Origin: Macrotis lagotis
Taxonomy: Eukaryota > Chordata > Mammalia > Peramelemorphia > Peramelidae
Length of the DNA stretch: 64,000 nt
Assembly (NCBI RefSeq): GCF_037893015.1
Contig: NC_133661.1
Location: 239,947,105 to 240,011,104, forward strand
Direction: 5' to 3'
Shown here piece by piece: positions 43,614 to 54,302 of the stretch. A program made the position numbers and the translations under genes. The notes below the pieces were generated by a model that worked only from the letters and a program-made list of their open reading frames with translations, was not told the origin of the DNA and did no database searches. Positions within the stretch are counted from its first letter, which is position 1; every line of letters starts with the position of its first letter.

Positions 43614-44671
43614 TGTGGGGGGTCCAGCCTCCACGGGGTCCTTGGAACCTGACAGGAGGGATAGAGTCAGCGAAATGAGTTGAGTCAACACAGGGGTAAA
43701 GGCAGGAGCAGGTTGACTGTCAGCTGCTTGGATTTATTTTTATAGTCTCAGAATTATGTATGTTTCAAGCAAGCTAAGATCATTTTCTTGGTTACAAAAG
43801 TGTACAATTTTCATCATCAATCATATAGTTCATATGGTTACAAGTTTTAATCATGTGATTACAAGTTTAATTAATAATCATATAGTTAATTGATTTCTTA
43901 TCCCTACTCAGACCATGATGACCTCAACCTGTCTGTTACCTTATTTATTACTACATTGTATAATTGTTAATTCATTTAAAGTTATTAATTAAGCAATTCT
44001 TTTAATGGAAAGGTTTTTTTATATATTTTCTGTGTAAGTAATGTTTTTTGATACACTTCCTTAACAATCTATAGTGAGGGTCCTTATGCTTGTCCACCCA
44101 TCCGTTAACTCTTACAATAACCAATTTTTCTTTCAGGCCTTGTTGGTAGAAACCACAGTTTCTGTGACTTTTTTATTCTTTCCCATGAAACTAAGGCTGC
44201 TGGAGTTCACATATCAGTCACCTGTACTATTTTCTCACCATCTTTTTCATATATTCCTCTGTATGGTAAGGGGGGAAAAACTATTAATTTCCCTGGAATT
44301 CTATCTGGCCCATCTTGTATCTGTTTCCCCTGTATATATTCTGACATCTCCTTGGAATTCCCAGTGTTGGGTTTTCCAGAGATTTCATAATGTTGAAGCC
44401 TTTTGTATGCCTCAGGGAGAGGCAGTCCTGTTAAATTTGGACAGTTTACAATCTGTTCTATTCAAGGAATTTTTCTGAAATCCTTCCTTTATAGTCATTC
44501 CAATATTAGGGTGAGTAAATATTGCAATCAATAATAAACCTATAAATATTGGTATGCATTAAATCCCTATATATATTGAAGCAGGAAATGTTGTTCCATC
44601 AGGCAGTGTGAGTGCCTTGAATCTTCTTGCTGTGACTGTGTCAAACAGCTTAGAGACCCTGGTTCCCAACA
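43614..44671 (-). mobile_element. Solo LTR of an endogenous retrovirus, about 1.06 kb, complete
   Basis: The element begins with TG and ends with CA (minus-strand start TGTTGGGAACCAGGG, end GGACCCCCCACA). It is flanked by a perfect 6-base duplication gacatc at 43608-43613 and 44672-44677. A 6-base duplication and LTR length fit class II (betaretrovirus-like) ERVs. Orientation is inferred from a TATAAAAATAAATCC motif (43745-43731), which could serve as TATA box or AATAAA signal, followed by a GC-richer stretch of about 115 bases to the CA end. The plus strand also has AATAAA-like words near 44533, so orientation is not certain. No second LTR, gag, pol or env lies in the window: recombination between LTRs removed the interior. 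Confidence 0.9.
44002..44498 (-). pseudogene. Broken open frame inside the LTR (U3 side)
   Basis: On the presumed LTR sense strand a chain of open frames runs from an ATG at 44498 to a TAA at 44004-44002. A frame change lies between 44490 and 44461. The frame from 44461 is open for about 84 codons to a TGA at 44209-44207. A second frame change falls at a T6 tract (44169-44174), after which about 55 codons stay open. Total about 165 codons. No domain is recognised. Some betaretroviruses carry an accessory gene in U3, and a decayed env end is another option. The plus strand is also open for 134 codons here, so low stop density may be compositional. Confidence 0.35.
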
Positions 44672-44681
44672 GACATCTTAA

Positions 44682-44915
44682 GGTGGTTTCTGTGGAGAGA
44701 GCTAGACCTGAAGTCAAGAAAGACTCCTTGAGTTCAAATCTAGTCTCAGACACTTACTAGCTGTGTGACCCTAGGCAAGTCACTTAACCCTATTTACCTC
44801 ACTTCCTCATCTGTAAAATGAACTGGAAAAGGAAATAGCTAAACCACTCCAGTATATTTGCCAATTAAAGTCCATATACAGTCACAAAGTTTCAGATATG
44901 AAACAACAGCCAACA
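44682..44915 (+). mobile_element. MAR1-like SINE
   Basis: Degraded head, then ccttgagttcaaatctagtc, tcagacacttactagctgtg, tgaccctaggcaagtcactt, tcatctgtaaaatgaactgg, aaaccactccagtatatttg and tail gtcacaaagtttcagatatg. It starts a few bases from the right target duplication of the LTR. Confidence 0.85.
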
Positions 44916-45655
44916 CATTCTTTTATTAACTGTTGCAAGTACCTCACCTCAGGACCTCAAACCTGAACTAAGAAAGCACTGGCATTAGAAAATCCTCAGA
45001 CACTAGGAATTCTAAAAAAGTGAAAGTGAAGAAGAAATGTATGCTAGGGATAGGAGAAAAATCTGTGCAAGAGTTTAAAGATGAAAGTTAAATTATCGTG
45101 TAGGAAGGTCAGTTTAGTTGTATCATGCAGTGTGCATGGGGGGAATAAATAACAAAGTTGGAAATTTATTCTGGAGTCATATGATACAAGGTTTAAGGGC
45201 CAGTTATTGTGAAAATCAAAGAAATAGGTCAGGCAGGGAAATTATTAAGGACTGGGAAATTGAAGGCACTAGTTCTGGCTCTCATCATTGGGGTGGGATG
45301 GTTCTGGGACAAGGAAAGTTCCTGAATTGTTACAGGGACCAGATTTCTAAAGACGTACAATTACTCAGGGTGGCAGTGTTTGGAAGAAGGAAATGACAGC
45401 AGCTAATACTTAAAAAGATCAGCTACCAAGCAACACCCCTGCCTCCTCTCACACACATTCTCAGACTTACTATTGCCTTTTTTTGTGAAATCTCAATCCC
45501 CTTAACTTCAGTTTTTTTCTCAGCAACATTTTTACCTATTGATATTCCTAATATTTCTACTCTCAACTCCACCAATCAAGGCTGATCAATATGGCCAAAT
45601 GTTCACCTATATACAATGTTACAAAAGATTTTAGAGAGGGAAGAGACAAGAGACA
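44916..45655. other. Anonymous DNA
   Basis: About 740 bases, no gene or recognised repeat. The 92-codon frame at 45118-45396 has no domain features. Confidence 0.4.
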
Positions 45656-45659
45656 TGTA

Positions 45660-45960
45660 CTGTAATAATAATAATAAACATTTATATAGTGCTTATATAT
45701 CACCTTAATATCTATGATATAAAAGAGATATCTTTGATAGGTATAGGTACAGATATAACAATAGATATACATATATGAATTCTCACAACTCTGCAAAGTG
45801 TGTAATTATTATGAATCCCAATTTAAAGATGCAAAACTGAGACTGAAAGAAGTCAAGTGACTTACCAAGAGTCACCCTTCTAGTAAGTGTTAGAAGTAAG
45901 GCTTGAACAGACATCTTCCTGAACCCCAAGTCCTACATTTTCATCAGGGTACCCCAACTA
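45660..45960 (-). repeat. MIR-like SINE with TA-rich insertion
   Basis: taataataataataaacatt, tatatagtgcttatatatca, [TA-rich 45700-45780], tctcacaactctgcaaagtg, aaactgagactgaaagaag, caagtgacttaccaagagtc and cttgaacagacatcttcctg, in reverse order. Confidence 0.7.
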
Positions 45961-46129
45961 CTTCAGTTGAGCACTGTACTCATCCTAGCACACTTCCATA
46001 GACAGGTTCCAATCAAATCTACATTTAATATTTTCCTACCCAAAGTTTTAAAAAAAGGAACAAAAGTTAGGAAAAAGAAGCCTTGCTTTTCTTAGAAATT
46101 TGACTGGATCAACATTTAAGCCATCCTCT

Positions 46130-46225
46130 TTACCCTATTTATATTTACATTTATTAATAAATATAATTTATTATTATTATATTATACTTATTTAATTAGT
46201 ATAAAATAATAATAAATAGTATGAA
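46130..46225. repeat. AT-rich low complexity
   Basis: TTATTA and AATAAT words without periodicity. Confidence 0.7.
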
Positions 46226-46330
46226 TATGAATAGCATCACTCATGGAAACTACATTGGGAAAATCTTCAAACTTTATGTTCTAAGGTTATTCTATATTAA
46301 CTAGCATCCTAAATAAAAATATCATTTTCA

Positions 46331-46480
46331 ATTTTTTTGGTTTTTACAAGTCAGTGGGGTTAAGTGACTTGCCCAAGGTCATACAGCTAGGTAATTATTA
46401 AATGTCTGAGGTAAGATTTAAACTCAGGTCCTCCTGACTCCAGGGCTAGTGTTCTATACACTATGCCACCTACTAGCCCC
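46331..46480 (-). mobile_element. WSINE1-like SINE, full length
   Basis: Reverse order: T-rich end, ttacaagtcagtggggttaa, gtgacttgcccaaggtcata, cagctaggtaattattaaat, aactcaggtcctcctgactc, cagggctagtgttctataca and the head end tatgccacctactagcccc. No clear target duplication. Confidence 0.9.
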
Positions 46481-46554
46481 AGGAGCTGGAAAGTCAGGTT
46501 GGGGAGTAAAGCTCAATAACTGCGGAGGAGAAAATCTATTTCCTTTCTCAATCT

Positions 46555-46905
46555 GGGGGGCTTCCTGCAAGCAATATATTAGCCCTCTTAATTCTATTTG
46601 AGTAAAATTATATAGCAATAATTCTATATCGCAGGGGGTTAGAGGATCTAGAACCTCTGCAATCTGAAAAATCTGCATAAAATTTTTGGTCCTCCCTTCA
46701 TACCAGAGAAGAAGTTTGAATTTTTATGGTATTAAAAGATAAAATATGTTGATATTATATACTATACATATATTTTATGCCTTTCTGAGTTTCTAAATTT
46801 TTTCTATATCATCTACTGGCTTTCATGGGTCATCTGTGGCTTCCACAAAACTCCTTAAAAATTCCCATTTAATTTCTTATGCTGAACAGAAATATATAAA
46901 AAACC
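46555..46905. repeat. Possible DNA-transposon remnant
   Basis: The stretch has an internal imperfect hairpin, gcagggggtt (46631-46640) with gaacctctgc (46651-46660), and phrases such as aatctgaaaaatctgcataa that recall non-autonomous Tigger-like elements. Ends and TA duplication are not located, so the call is weak. Confidence 0.25.
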
Positions 46906-47880
46906 ACAATGGGGAAAGTGATGATGTAGATGGGATAGCTGTACAGTGTTGAAGGAAAAAGAACAGCAGAGTATCAGAGCTACAGGGTTTAGCTATTCAG
47001 TCTTTGAGTATTCTATTTGTGCTCCCTTGGGGAAGTCCTATATGAAAAGTTGTGGTTCTGAGTTGCCCAAATTCTTTGTCACAGTGAAAACAAAGAAATT
47101 TGACTATGAGGAGTATATCATCAGGTCAGCAATATCTTTACACCTAAGCATTTTCCTAAGTTGAGTTAGGATCCTAGGTAGGGGGATCGCAACAGGCATT
47201 ATTGGAACCCTAACAATACAGCACTTGGCTTTGGTGAAATGATCTGGAATTCTGGTATCAGACAGATTTACATTCCCCCTTGGTGCCTTTACACAAAGTT
47301 ATAAAAAGCCATAAGGCTCACATTTTTTCATTCCCCTAGTCAGATAATGTGCTGCCTGGTCAAATGAAGAACAGGTGAAGAATATACAAGGAATAAAATT
47401 GAGGAAACTTAGATTAGACTAAAGTAAAATACAGATTTTTTCAATCAATTGAATTTTAACCAGAAATCTTATGTGCTATGTGTGCAGTAGAGAGAATTCC
47501 TCCTGAAAGCAAACTAAATCTCAGATCATTAATGAGTTTTTTGGAGTAAGGTCCCAAATATTGCAATTTATAGTGCTATAATAACAGTATCAAAGAATGC
47601 AATTCAGAAACAGAAGTGAGATTCCTTTAAACTGAGAGGGCACAAGCAAAGGATATATGTGTGTTGTAGAAGAAGAGAGGGAGGTGGATCCTAGTCCTAG
47701 TGACCAAAACCTAAATTACACCCCTTTCAGAGATAAGCAAATAAGAACCTTATATCTTCCTTGCTTAATTATCACTCTACACATTTTAATGACAATTTGA
47801 AATAATTGCTGATGTCCTTTCTACAACCCAGAAATTAGTTACAGTGACTTGTCAACAGTGGAAAGCTATATTATCTATTT
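46906..47880. other. Anonymous DNA
   Basis: Close to 1 kb with no gene or recognised repeat. The 72-codon frame at 46946-47164 is unsupported. Confidence 0.4.
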
Positions 47881-47884
47881 CTCT

Positions 47885-47995
47885 AGGTCTATGATCTTCT
47901 ATTTCTTCCAGGAGTCAAAGAAAGCAAAATACCTTAATTCAGAGCTTACTGTATAGTAAGTGTTTAAAAAAATACCTATTGACTGACTATACTAA
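47885..47995 (+). repeat. L2-type 3' tip
   Basis: gagcttactgtatagtaagt, gtttaaaaaaatacctattg and actgactatac give the L2 3' end with its TGAC-rich terminus. Confidence 0.5.
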
Positions 47996-47999
47996 TTCA

Positions 48000-49240
48000 T
48001 TCTTTAATACAAAAAGTTAGATATTTGTGCTATAACAGTAAAAAAATAATAAAGCAAATGTAATAAATATAAATATATCTAAAGTATTAATAAATAATAA
48101 ACTATTGGAATCACTGTATTCTCCTTCATCCCATCATTCATGACAACTTATGTGATAATGTAGAGAAATACCCCACCCAGAGTCCAAGAACCAGAGAATA
48201 ACTGAACAAATTGGTTCATAGTAATGTAATGCAATCATTGCATTGAGTTTTGTCACAGATATAATTATTTACCTTCTGCTTTGTTAGTAATCTTATTGTC
48301 AGAGGCACCTGGGGCAAGTTTCATGAAACACATCTGAGACAAACAACATCTCAAATCAACTTTTTTTAAGAAAAATTCAATTTGGAAGGAAGAGAATACA
48401 GATACCTCAGGACTATGATCAACAGGAGCAAGAACTTCATATCACAAGGTCACTAATAGGGAGCTCAGTGCCCAGGGGAAGTGTAAAGTGAGTCTAAGCA
48501 AAGGAAAAATTCATTTGAGCTTCAAAAGCATGGCAGAGGAAGGATACTGGTAATTTACCTAATTATGCTTGCTAATGAAGTGGTTAAGTTCAATTCTACA
48601 TTGCTTCAACTACTACATTGCTGAAGGACTTATTGTCAGAGCTCTAAATTTCAGTGCCTCCAAGCAAAGTACTGACTTCCCCACTCTAAGTTATGGTTTC
48701 ATATATGGAAAATGTATTCTCTCTCAAAGTAAAAGAAAGAATTTACAATCAGAAAAAAACTGGTAGCTCAAGCAATTCATGAAAATCTTGACTGATTTCC
48801 AAACCCTTTAGTAAATTCAGTCATTATTTTTGTTTTGTTTTTTCCTAATTTGGCATATTTGAAATCTATTCTTTTTATTCCAGATATAGTGGGTTCTGTA
48901 ATGCCTGAGGCCCAGTATTATAGTATTGGCCCTCCTAATTGTAATACTACTAGAATTTTAAGTTTAGGAAAGGCCCAAAAGTAGAAAAAAGTTCATGTGT
49001 AGCTAGAGCTGTCATTGAATAGTTCAAAGGAAGACAGAACAAACATCTCTAGTCTCTTCTCCTTTGTCCTAAGAAAATGCTAATTCCTGCCAGGATGAAG
49101 AGAAAGAGGAGGTTGGGCCTGGAAGCTACCCCCTTTGCTCTCCTCAGAGAGAGGAAGTACCTGTCTAGAAAATACTTCTATCTGCTCCTAGGGGTTATGG
49201 TCAGATTCAAACTAACTTCTGATTGCTTTGTCACTATTGC
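48000..49240. other. Anonymous AT-rich DNA
   Basis: No gene or recognised repeat in about 1.2 kb. AT-rich at 48030-48110. Confidence 0.4.
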
Positions 49241-49247
49241 TGATGGA

Positions 49248-49305
49248 AGATTCAACCAAGAAGTGATCTTTTTCCCAGATTCAGCCAAGAAGTGGTCTTT
49301 TTCCC
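49248..49305. repeat. Tandem pair of 29 bases
   Basis: Unit AGATTCAACCAAGAAGTGAT plus ctttttccc is repeated at once, with two A/G differences between units. Confidence 0.95.
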
Positions 49306-49400
49306 ACCTAATACCGATTCCACAATGAACACACACAATGAAATACAAAGAAACTCATTTATCCAAATCATAGCAAAACAGAAATGAGAGACTACAGAGA
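49306..49400 (+). repeat. Unclassified dispersed repeat, copy B
   Basis: Matches 4925-5050 in the same orientation and word order. Similarity may continue weakly downstream to about 49530 (ctagagtagcaagctag against ctagtgcagtaaactgg at 5152-5168). Confidence 0.45.
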
Positions 49401-50395
49401 GAAAAATTTTTCACTTATTACTTGTCACAAATTATTTTGTGACATTGGGCACAAAATAAACTCACCAAGAAAGAATTCTTGTTCTCATCCAATGGAAAAT
49501 TTCCAGCAGTGTCTAGAGTAGCAAGCTAGATATAGAGACATGATGAAGACTGCCAACAACTCCTTTCATGTCTTTCCAGAGTTTTGTTTTTTTCTTTGTT
49601 TGTTTTTTCTTCAGCAACCTGCAAAGGGATTGGTCTCTTCTATCTTCCCTAACAAACCTGGAAGCCAGAAGCCCCTGGAAATAACACTCCCCCCCAAAAT
49701 AAAACTCAAGAAGGTTGAAACTTTCCCATCCCTCTCCAATTCTACCCTACCCTTGATACAAGACAGGACATTCATCTCCACCAATGAAGAGAAAGTCCTG
49801 TACCAAAGGGACAGAGGTTGCATAAGAAAAGATTGTTCTTTTCTAATAGATGATAGTTCTGGTCTTTCTCAATAAGAAAAAAACTGAAAGTCAAATTTAG
49901 TTTCCACAACAAAAATTCTGCTTAGCATTAAAACACACATTTTAATGAGGTTTGTTTTGTGTACATAGATGTACAAATAAGTGTATATCACTTTTTTGTA
50001 TTTCTTTTTTGCCCTAGCTTGCTTGTAGTATTTCTGACAGCTAATGACTAGAAAAGATCCTCCACTCCTCCAGCTGTTCTTTATTTGCCAAAACTTTGCC
50101 CTACTAGACAAGTGTTATTGTTATTTATATTTTGGGTCCATTTCCTCTGAAAATGTCACACCTCAGGCAAGTAATACTAATTAGAATAGAAGTGATCTTA
50201 ATATAAGATTTCCTTTTGGGAATCAATTTTGCCCAGAGACATCAGTTCTAAATTATCTATGTCATTACTCAAGAGCAAAGGTGGGACCTCATTCTAGTAT
50301 TTAACTACTAAGTCTGATTTTTTGTTTTGTTTTGTTTTAAACAAGCTAATATTAAGAGAACCTTCCTATAACTTGTGCTCCATATATTTGCAATG
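49401..50395. other. Anonymous DNA
   Basis: No gene I can support. The 111-codon frame at 49540-49875 has an N-terminal hydrophobic stretch (HVFPEFCFFLCLFFLQQ) but no other family feature, and the opposite strand is open too. Confidence 0.35.
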
Positions 50396-50399
50396 AAAA

Positions 50400-50505
50400 A
50401 TGAACAAAATAAATATTCATTAAACACTTATTTTGCGTAAGAATTGTGCAAATTGATGGAGGTAAACAAGCAAGCAAGAAAGCCTCTACCCTTCTGCTTA
50501 ATTTT
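50400..50505 (-). repeat. L2-type 3' end
   Basis: aaataaatattcattaaaca, cttattttgcgtaagaattg and agaaagcctctacccttctg in reverse L2 tail order. Confidence 0.5.
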
Positions 50506-50536
50506 GATATGGAAAAACAGCACATATGGGGAGCTA

Positions 50537-50705
50537 TTGTTTGTTTCCCTTCATTTACAAAGAAGACCAATAATATCACACGGTGCTTTCTTGACACTTC
50601 AGTGAATTAAATTTAAGTGAGGCAAAGTTGCCCAGTCTCTTTCTTCCAAAGTCGTCTAAGTCCAATGGCAAGACAAAAGTCACAACAATGGGAAATGGCC
50701 CAAAA
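50537..50705 (-). mobile_element. RTE 3' tail (LINE or RTE-tailed SINE), truncated
   Basis: Reverse order: gtttgtttcccttcatttac, aaagaagaccaataatatca, cagtgaattaaatttaagtg, aggcaaagttgcccagtctc, ttccaaagtcgtctaagtcc and aatggcaagacaaaagtcac. The match to the RTE at 54140-54302 includes the part before the SINE tail, so a truncated LINE is as likely as a SINE. Confidence 0.75.
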
Positions 50706-51370
50706 AATGGTGAATAATCTTGATAACTTCAATATTCAACCAAACTAAATAATAAGAGCTATACAGTGCCTTCCATTTGAACAAATTGCTCTTATCATCC
50801 CAGTCGGCTTGGGGAAGACTTCATGTGCTTGGGGTAGACACCTTCTTAATTCACCAATATGTTTGAGGTCTGCCAGTTACTCTGAACCTGGTTTAGCCAT
50901 CTGCCCAGATGATTTACCAAGGTGCACCTGTTATGTATGCTTTGTGGAGGCCACAGGTGAGTATTAGAAGCCAGGAAGACACTAAAGATGAATGAGGAAC
51001 CCAGAAAAGGACTCAGTAATTCCTCCTTGGACCCCATATGGAGCACTAGAGTTAGAAAGAAGAATAAAAGGAAGTATAGTCAGTGGCAGCACAGTTTGGG
51101 GCTCACTCAGAAGTGACATGGAGGTCTGATAATAGACTGGATAATATGAATGCTCACCCATCAGACTGCAGAGTCCCTGGGAATGTGAGACCCAGTAGGA
51201 GAATAAGAATAAGATCTTACCTTTGGCCACCATTTTACCTACAGAATAGCACCTCTAGTCATGCTGTCCTTCTCTTTAGATTCTTCTGTAGTTCAGAGGA
51301 TAAATTTCTTCCACAAAAGTTCTACAATTTGAAGGAAGCAACAACTAGGGATCTGACTGAGTCTACTAAA
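50706..51370. other. Anonymous DNA
   Basis: No gene or recognised repeat. The 107-codon frame at 51083-51406 runs into the hAT element and has no domain. Confidence 0.4.
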
Positions 51371-51383
51371 CTATTGTCTATTG

Positions 51384-51556
51384 CAGTGGTGTCAAACTCA
51401 AATTAGAAATGGGGACCACCAATCCAAAGATATAAGGATGCCTGCCTGTTGACTTCATTTTCAAATTTCATATCTATGCTTTGTAATTTTATTTACTTTA
51501 TTAAATATTTTCCAATTACATTTTAACTCTCTCCAGTCACATGTTTGATACTTCTG
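51384..51556 (+). mobile_element. hAT MITE type 1 with 8-base target duplication
   Basis: Left end CAGTGGTGTCAAACTCAAA and right end CATGTTTGATACTTCTG form imperfect inverted termini. Flanking octamers gtctattg (51376-51383) and ctctaatg (51557-51564) match at 6 of 8 and resemble the TCTAGA-type target usual for hAT. The body (ggatgcctgcctgttgact, ttatttactttattaaatat, ttccaattacattttaac) has no coding capacity. Confidence 0.85.
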
Positions 51557-51854
51557 CTCTAATGCATCAAGATTGGAATAGGTTCTCCACTATTTGGCAT
51601 ATCCATTCCATGTAAGGGAATTATCTAGATAGCTAAAAGCTTTCCCTGAAAGTATCATTTCAAAATTGAAATCCTTCTAAAATAGTCATACATATATCCC
51701 ACACTCCTTCTCTAGTCAAGATAATACATAAAGTAATCCAGAGACCTTTGAAAAAAAGTCAATGGTCAGGTAAAAATTGCATTAGGTGAAGGTCCAATTA
51801 GTATATGAATACTATAATTTTATGGAAAAATAATTTTATGACTATCCATCCAAA

Positions 51855-52135
51855 AGACAAAGCTGATGGTGTCTGAATACAAATTTAAGCATACTTTTTT
51901 TTACTTTTCTTGAGGTTTTTCTTTGGGAGGGGTGCTATGTCTAATTTTAAAACATGATTATTGTGGTAATGTTTTTCATGATTATATATTTTTAACCTAT
52001 ATTAAATTTCTTGCTTTCTCAATGAGGGGGATTGGAATAGGAGGAAGGGAGAGAATTTATAACTCAAGGTTTTAAAAGTAAATGTTGGATGTAACTTATT
52101 GCATGTAATCAGGGGAAAATTAAAAAAGAGAAAAA
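51855..52135 (+). mobile_element. L1/HAL1 3' UTR, 5'-truncated
   Basis: gctgatggtgtctgaataca, tttgggaggggtgctatgtc, gattattgtggtaatgtttt, tcatgattatatatttttaa, cctatattaaatttcttgct, gaggaagggagagaatttat, aactcaaggttttaaaagta and an A-rich end. This 3' end differs from that of the L1 at 3352-4659 and belongs to another L1-lineage subfamily. Confidence 0.7.
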
Positions 52136-52139
52136 AATA

Positions 52140-53480
52140 ATTTTATGTTATTCCCTGAGTGACTAGGTCCAAAGATCAACAAAATTAATATAAATCAGTA
52201 ATTTCTCTATATTGTACTTAATTTAATATAAAAGTTTAAAAAATTAAAGGTCTAATTTTCATTATTACTGCATTATTTCCAACATATTAATACTATACCA
52301 ATAGTATTTGACATAATCCATGCTTCAGGAGTTTACCAATTGAAAATATAGAAAGACATAAAAAAATGATAAAAACAAAAACAAAAATGGATGCATTCTT
52401 AGGGTGTGAGTACAGGTGATAACAGAGTACAAAGATTCCCAAATATTCAGTCTTGAGGGTCCATTGTTGCTGCATTCATAGGTCTTAGGTCTTACTTTCT
52501 TTGATGTGAGAAAGGGACAATTCATTTCCTATCAACAACTCAGCCTCACAGCTAATAAATAGGCTATTATTCCATGGTTCCTAGGATTCTGAACTTCATC
52601 TCAGAGTTAAAAGTTCCCTGTGCTATTGTAAAAAGAAGCAGTAGGGTTGCCAAGGTGTTGTGCTGCCAAAAAAAAAAAATGCTTATTTTCTATAAATAGA
52701 CAAGAATCTGACTTAGGAGTCTGGTGAAACCAAACTAGCCAATACCTCAGATCTAATTGAACAAGAAATTATCATTTAAACAACTTCCTCTTTGGGAAGG
52801 GAAAAGACAGGAAATAGAAAGAAAGAAAATGGAAAAAAAGGGAAACATATGCAATGTTAGCATGAGGTGTCAGGATCCTAGAAGAGCCCAAAGTAAATGG
52901 GGCTATGGCCTAGGGTTCCAACAAGAGCCAATCACCATCTTGGCAGTCCTCTGACAGCCTACATTCTCATCCACCTCTAGGTCTAGTAAACTAGTGTAAA
53001 GTGATAAATGTTAAAAAAAAAAAAAAGATCTCTGGAAGGGAAAAAAGAAACGTTTAAGTTTAATCTGCAATTAACCTTTTCTCCATCATTTTCTTTAAGT
53101 CTAGACAATCAACAAACAATAAATCAGATCTTAATTTGAACCATTTGCCAATTTCTGAGGTATATATGCTCCAACTAAAAATTTAATTTTCAAGTTGACT
53201 CCAACACACCCCTATAAGTAGACATACACTTTGTCAGGGTACCCTTCTCTCCAATCCCCTCAGGGACAAAGGACTGGACCATATTCTCTTCCAGTGTGTG
53301 TGCACCTGCAGATGAAGTATCCTTGGGCTCACTGCCCTGACCCTCAACTTCTTTTGCCCAAGAAAAAAAATTTCTCTTTGTGGCTATAGTCAGGCAAATA
53401 TGTCCTTCACTTTTTTATGAGAATCAAGTTATAATCTTAAAGATAAAGAACACTACTTCCTTCCCTGATTCTGGGGCCTT
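52140..53480. other. Anonymous DNA with short A-runs
   Basis: No gene or recognised repeat in about 1.3 kb. A-runs occur at 52667-52679 and 53011-53025. Confidence 0.4.
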
Positions 53481-53484
53481 CCTG

Positions 53485-53660
53485 AAGCAGAATGATTCAG
53501 TGGAAATAGCTCTTGATTTGGACACTTACTAGATATGAGACCTAGATCAAATAACTTAACTGCAATGGAACTATTTTTTTTTTCATTTGTAAAATGAGGA
53601 AGTAGATCTATAGAGCATCTAAAGACCCTTCCAGTTTTAAATCTAGCATCCCATGAAAAG
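53485..53660 (+). repeat. MIR-like SINE
   Basis: Head gaagcagaatgattcagtgg, then directly acttactagatatgagacc (part of the head is deleted), aataacttaactgcaatgg, a T-run, catttgtaaaatgaggaagt and the variant tail agacccttccagttttaaat. Confidence 0.7.
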
Positions 53661-53714
53661 AAGTTATTCATTGTTCATCTAGCTTGGCAGTCAAACTTTT
53701 TCCTCTGCAGACAG

Positions 53715-54302
53715 AACTCTCCATGGGCTAAGTTATTATTGATATATCCATAGGACGGGTTTTATAGATGTTCAAGGAGGACTAGCATCTCTAGTGTGAG
53801 GGCTGCTAGGCACTTTTTAGGGCTGCTCATTCATCTTTGATATCCTTCTTCACCCAACTGTCATGTATGGTTCCAAAAAGCTGTAGCATATATAGTATCC
53901 ATATCCCAGTAAGACCATCTGGGAAGATACTAAATCAAGTTGAGGGTAACCCTTAGGCCTCAAACTCATCAGAGAGTTATGGAGATGTCTACCCCAAAAA
54001 TATGAAGACTTTCCCCAGCAGAAGGGCAGATGAGAAGAATTTGTTCCACTGGCCATGAAGGCAGGTGAAGCAGGTACTATGGATTACTTAGATCTTGGTC
54101 AGACATCTGGTCAGCCAACGTTATTCAGTGCATCCCAAGTCATCTCTCATCATCTTGACTTTTTGTCTTGCCATTGCTCTGGAAGAAAAAGTGAGGTTGA
54201 TGACTTTGTGAGATTCTGTCTCATTTAAATCTAATTCACTGGTGAGTCAAGGCATCACCTTGTGTTGTTATTGGTCTTCTAAAATGAAGGACAAACAACA
54301 GC
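53715..54302 (+). mobile_element. RTE LINE 3' end
   Basis: The 3' UTR of a marsupial RTE-type LINE: agtaagaccatctgggaaga, gagagttatggagatgtcta, atgaagactttccccagcag, agggcagatgagaagaattt, ccactggccatgaaggcagg, then gactttttgtcttgccattg, ggaagaaaaagtgaggttga, aatctaattcactggtgag and the terminus atgaaggacaaacaac. No coding part remains. Its last 120 bases recur as the tail of the SINEs at 23112 and 27590. Confidence 0.8.

Noticed and set aside
44074..44478. 134-codon plus-strand open frame as a gene
   Set aside because: It lies inside the LTR, antisense to its presumed orientation, and is hydrophobic without any recognisable domain. Treated as a shadow.
49540..49875. 111-codon open frame with hydrophobic start as a secreted protein
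   Set aside because: The opposite strand is also open, the hydrophobic run comes from a T-rich tract, and no other feature supports coding.
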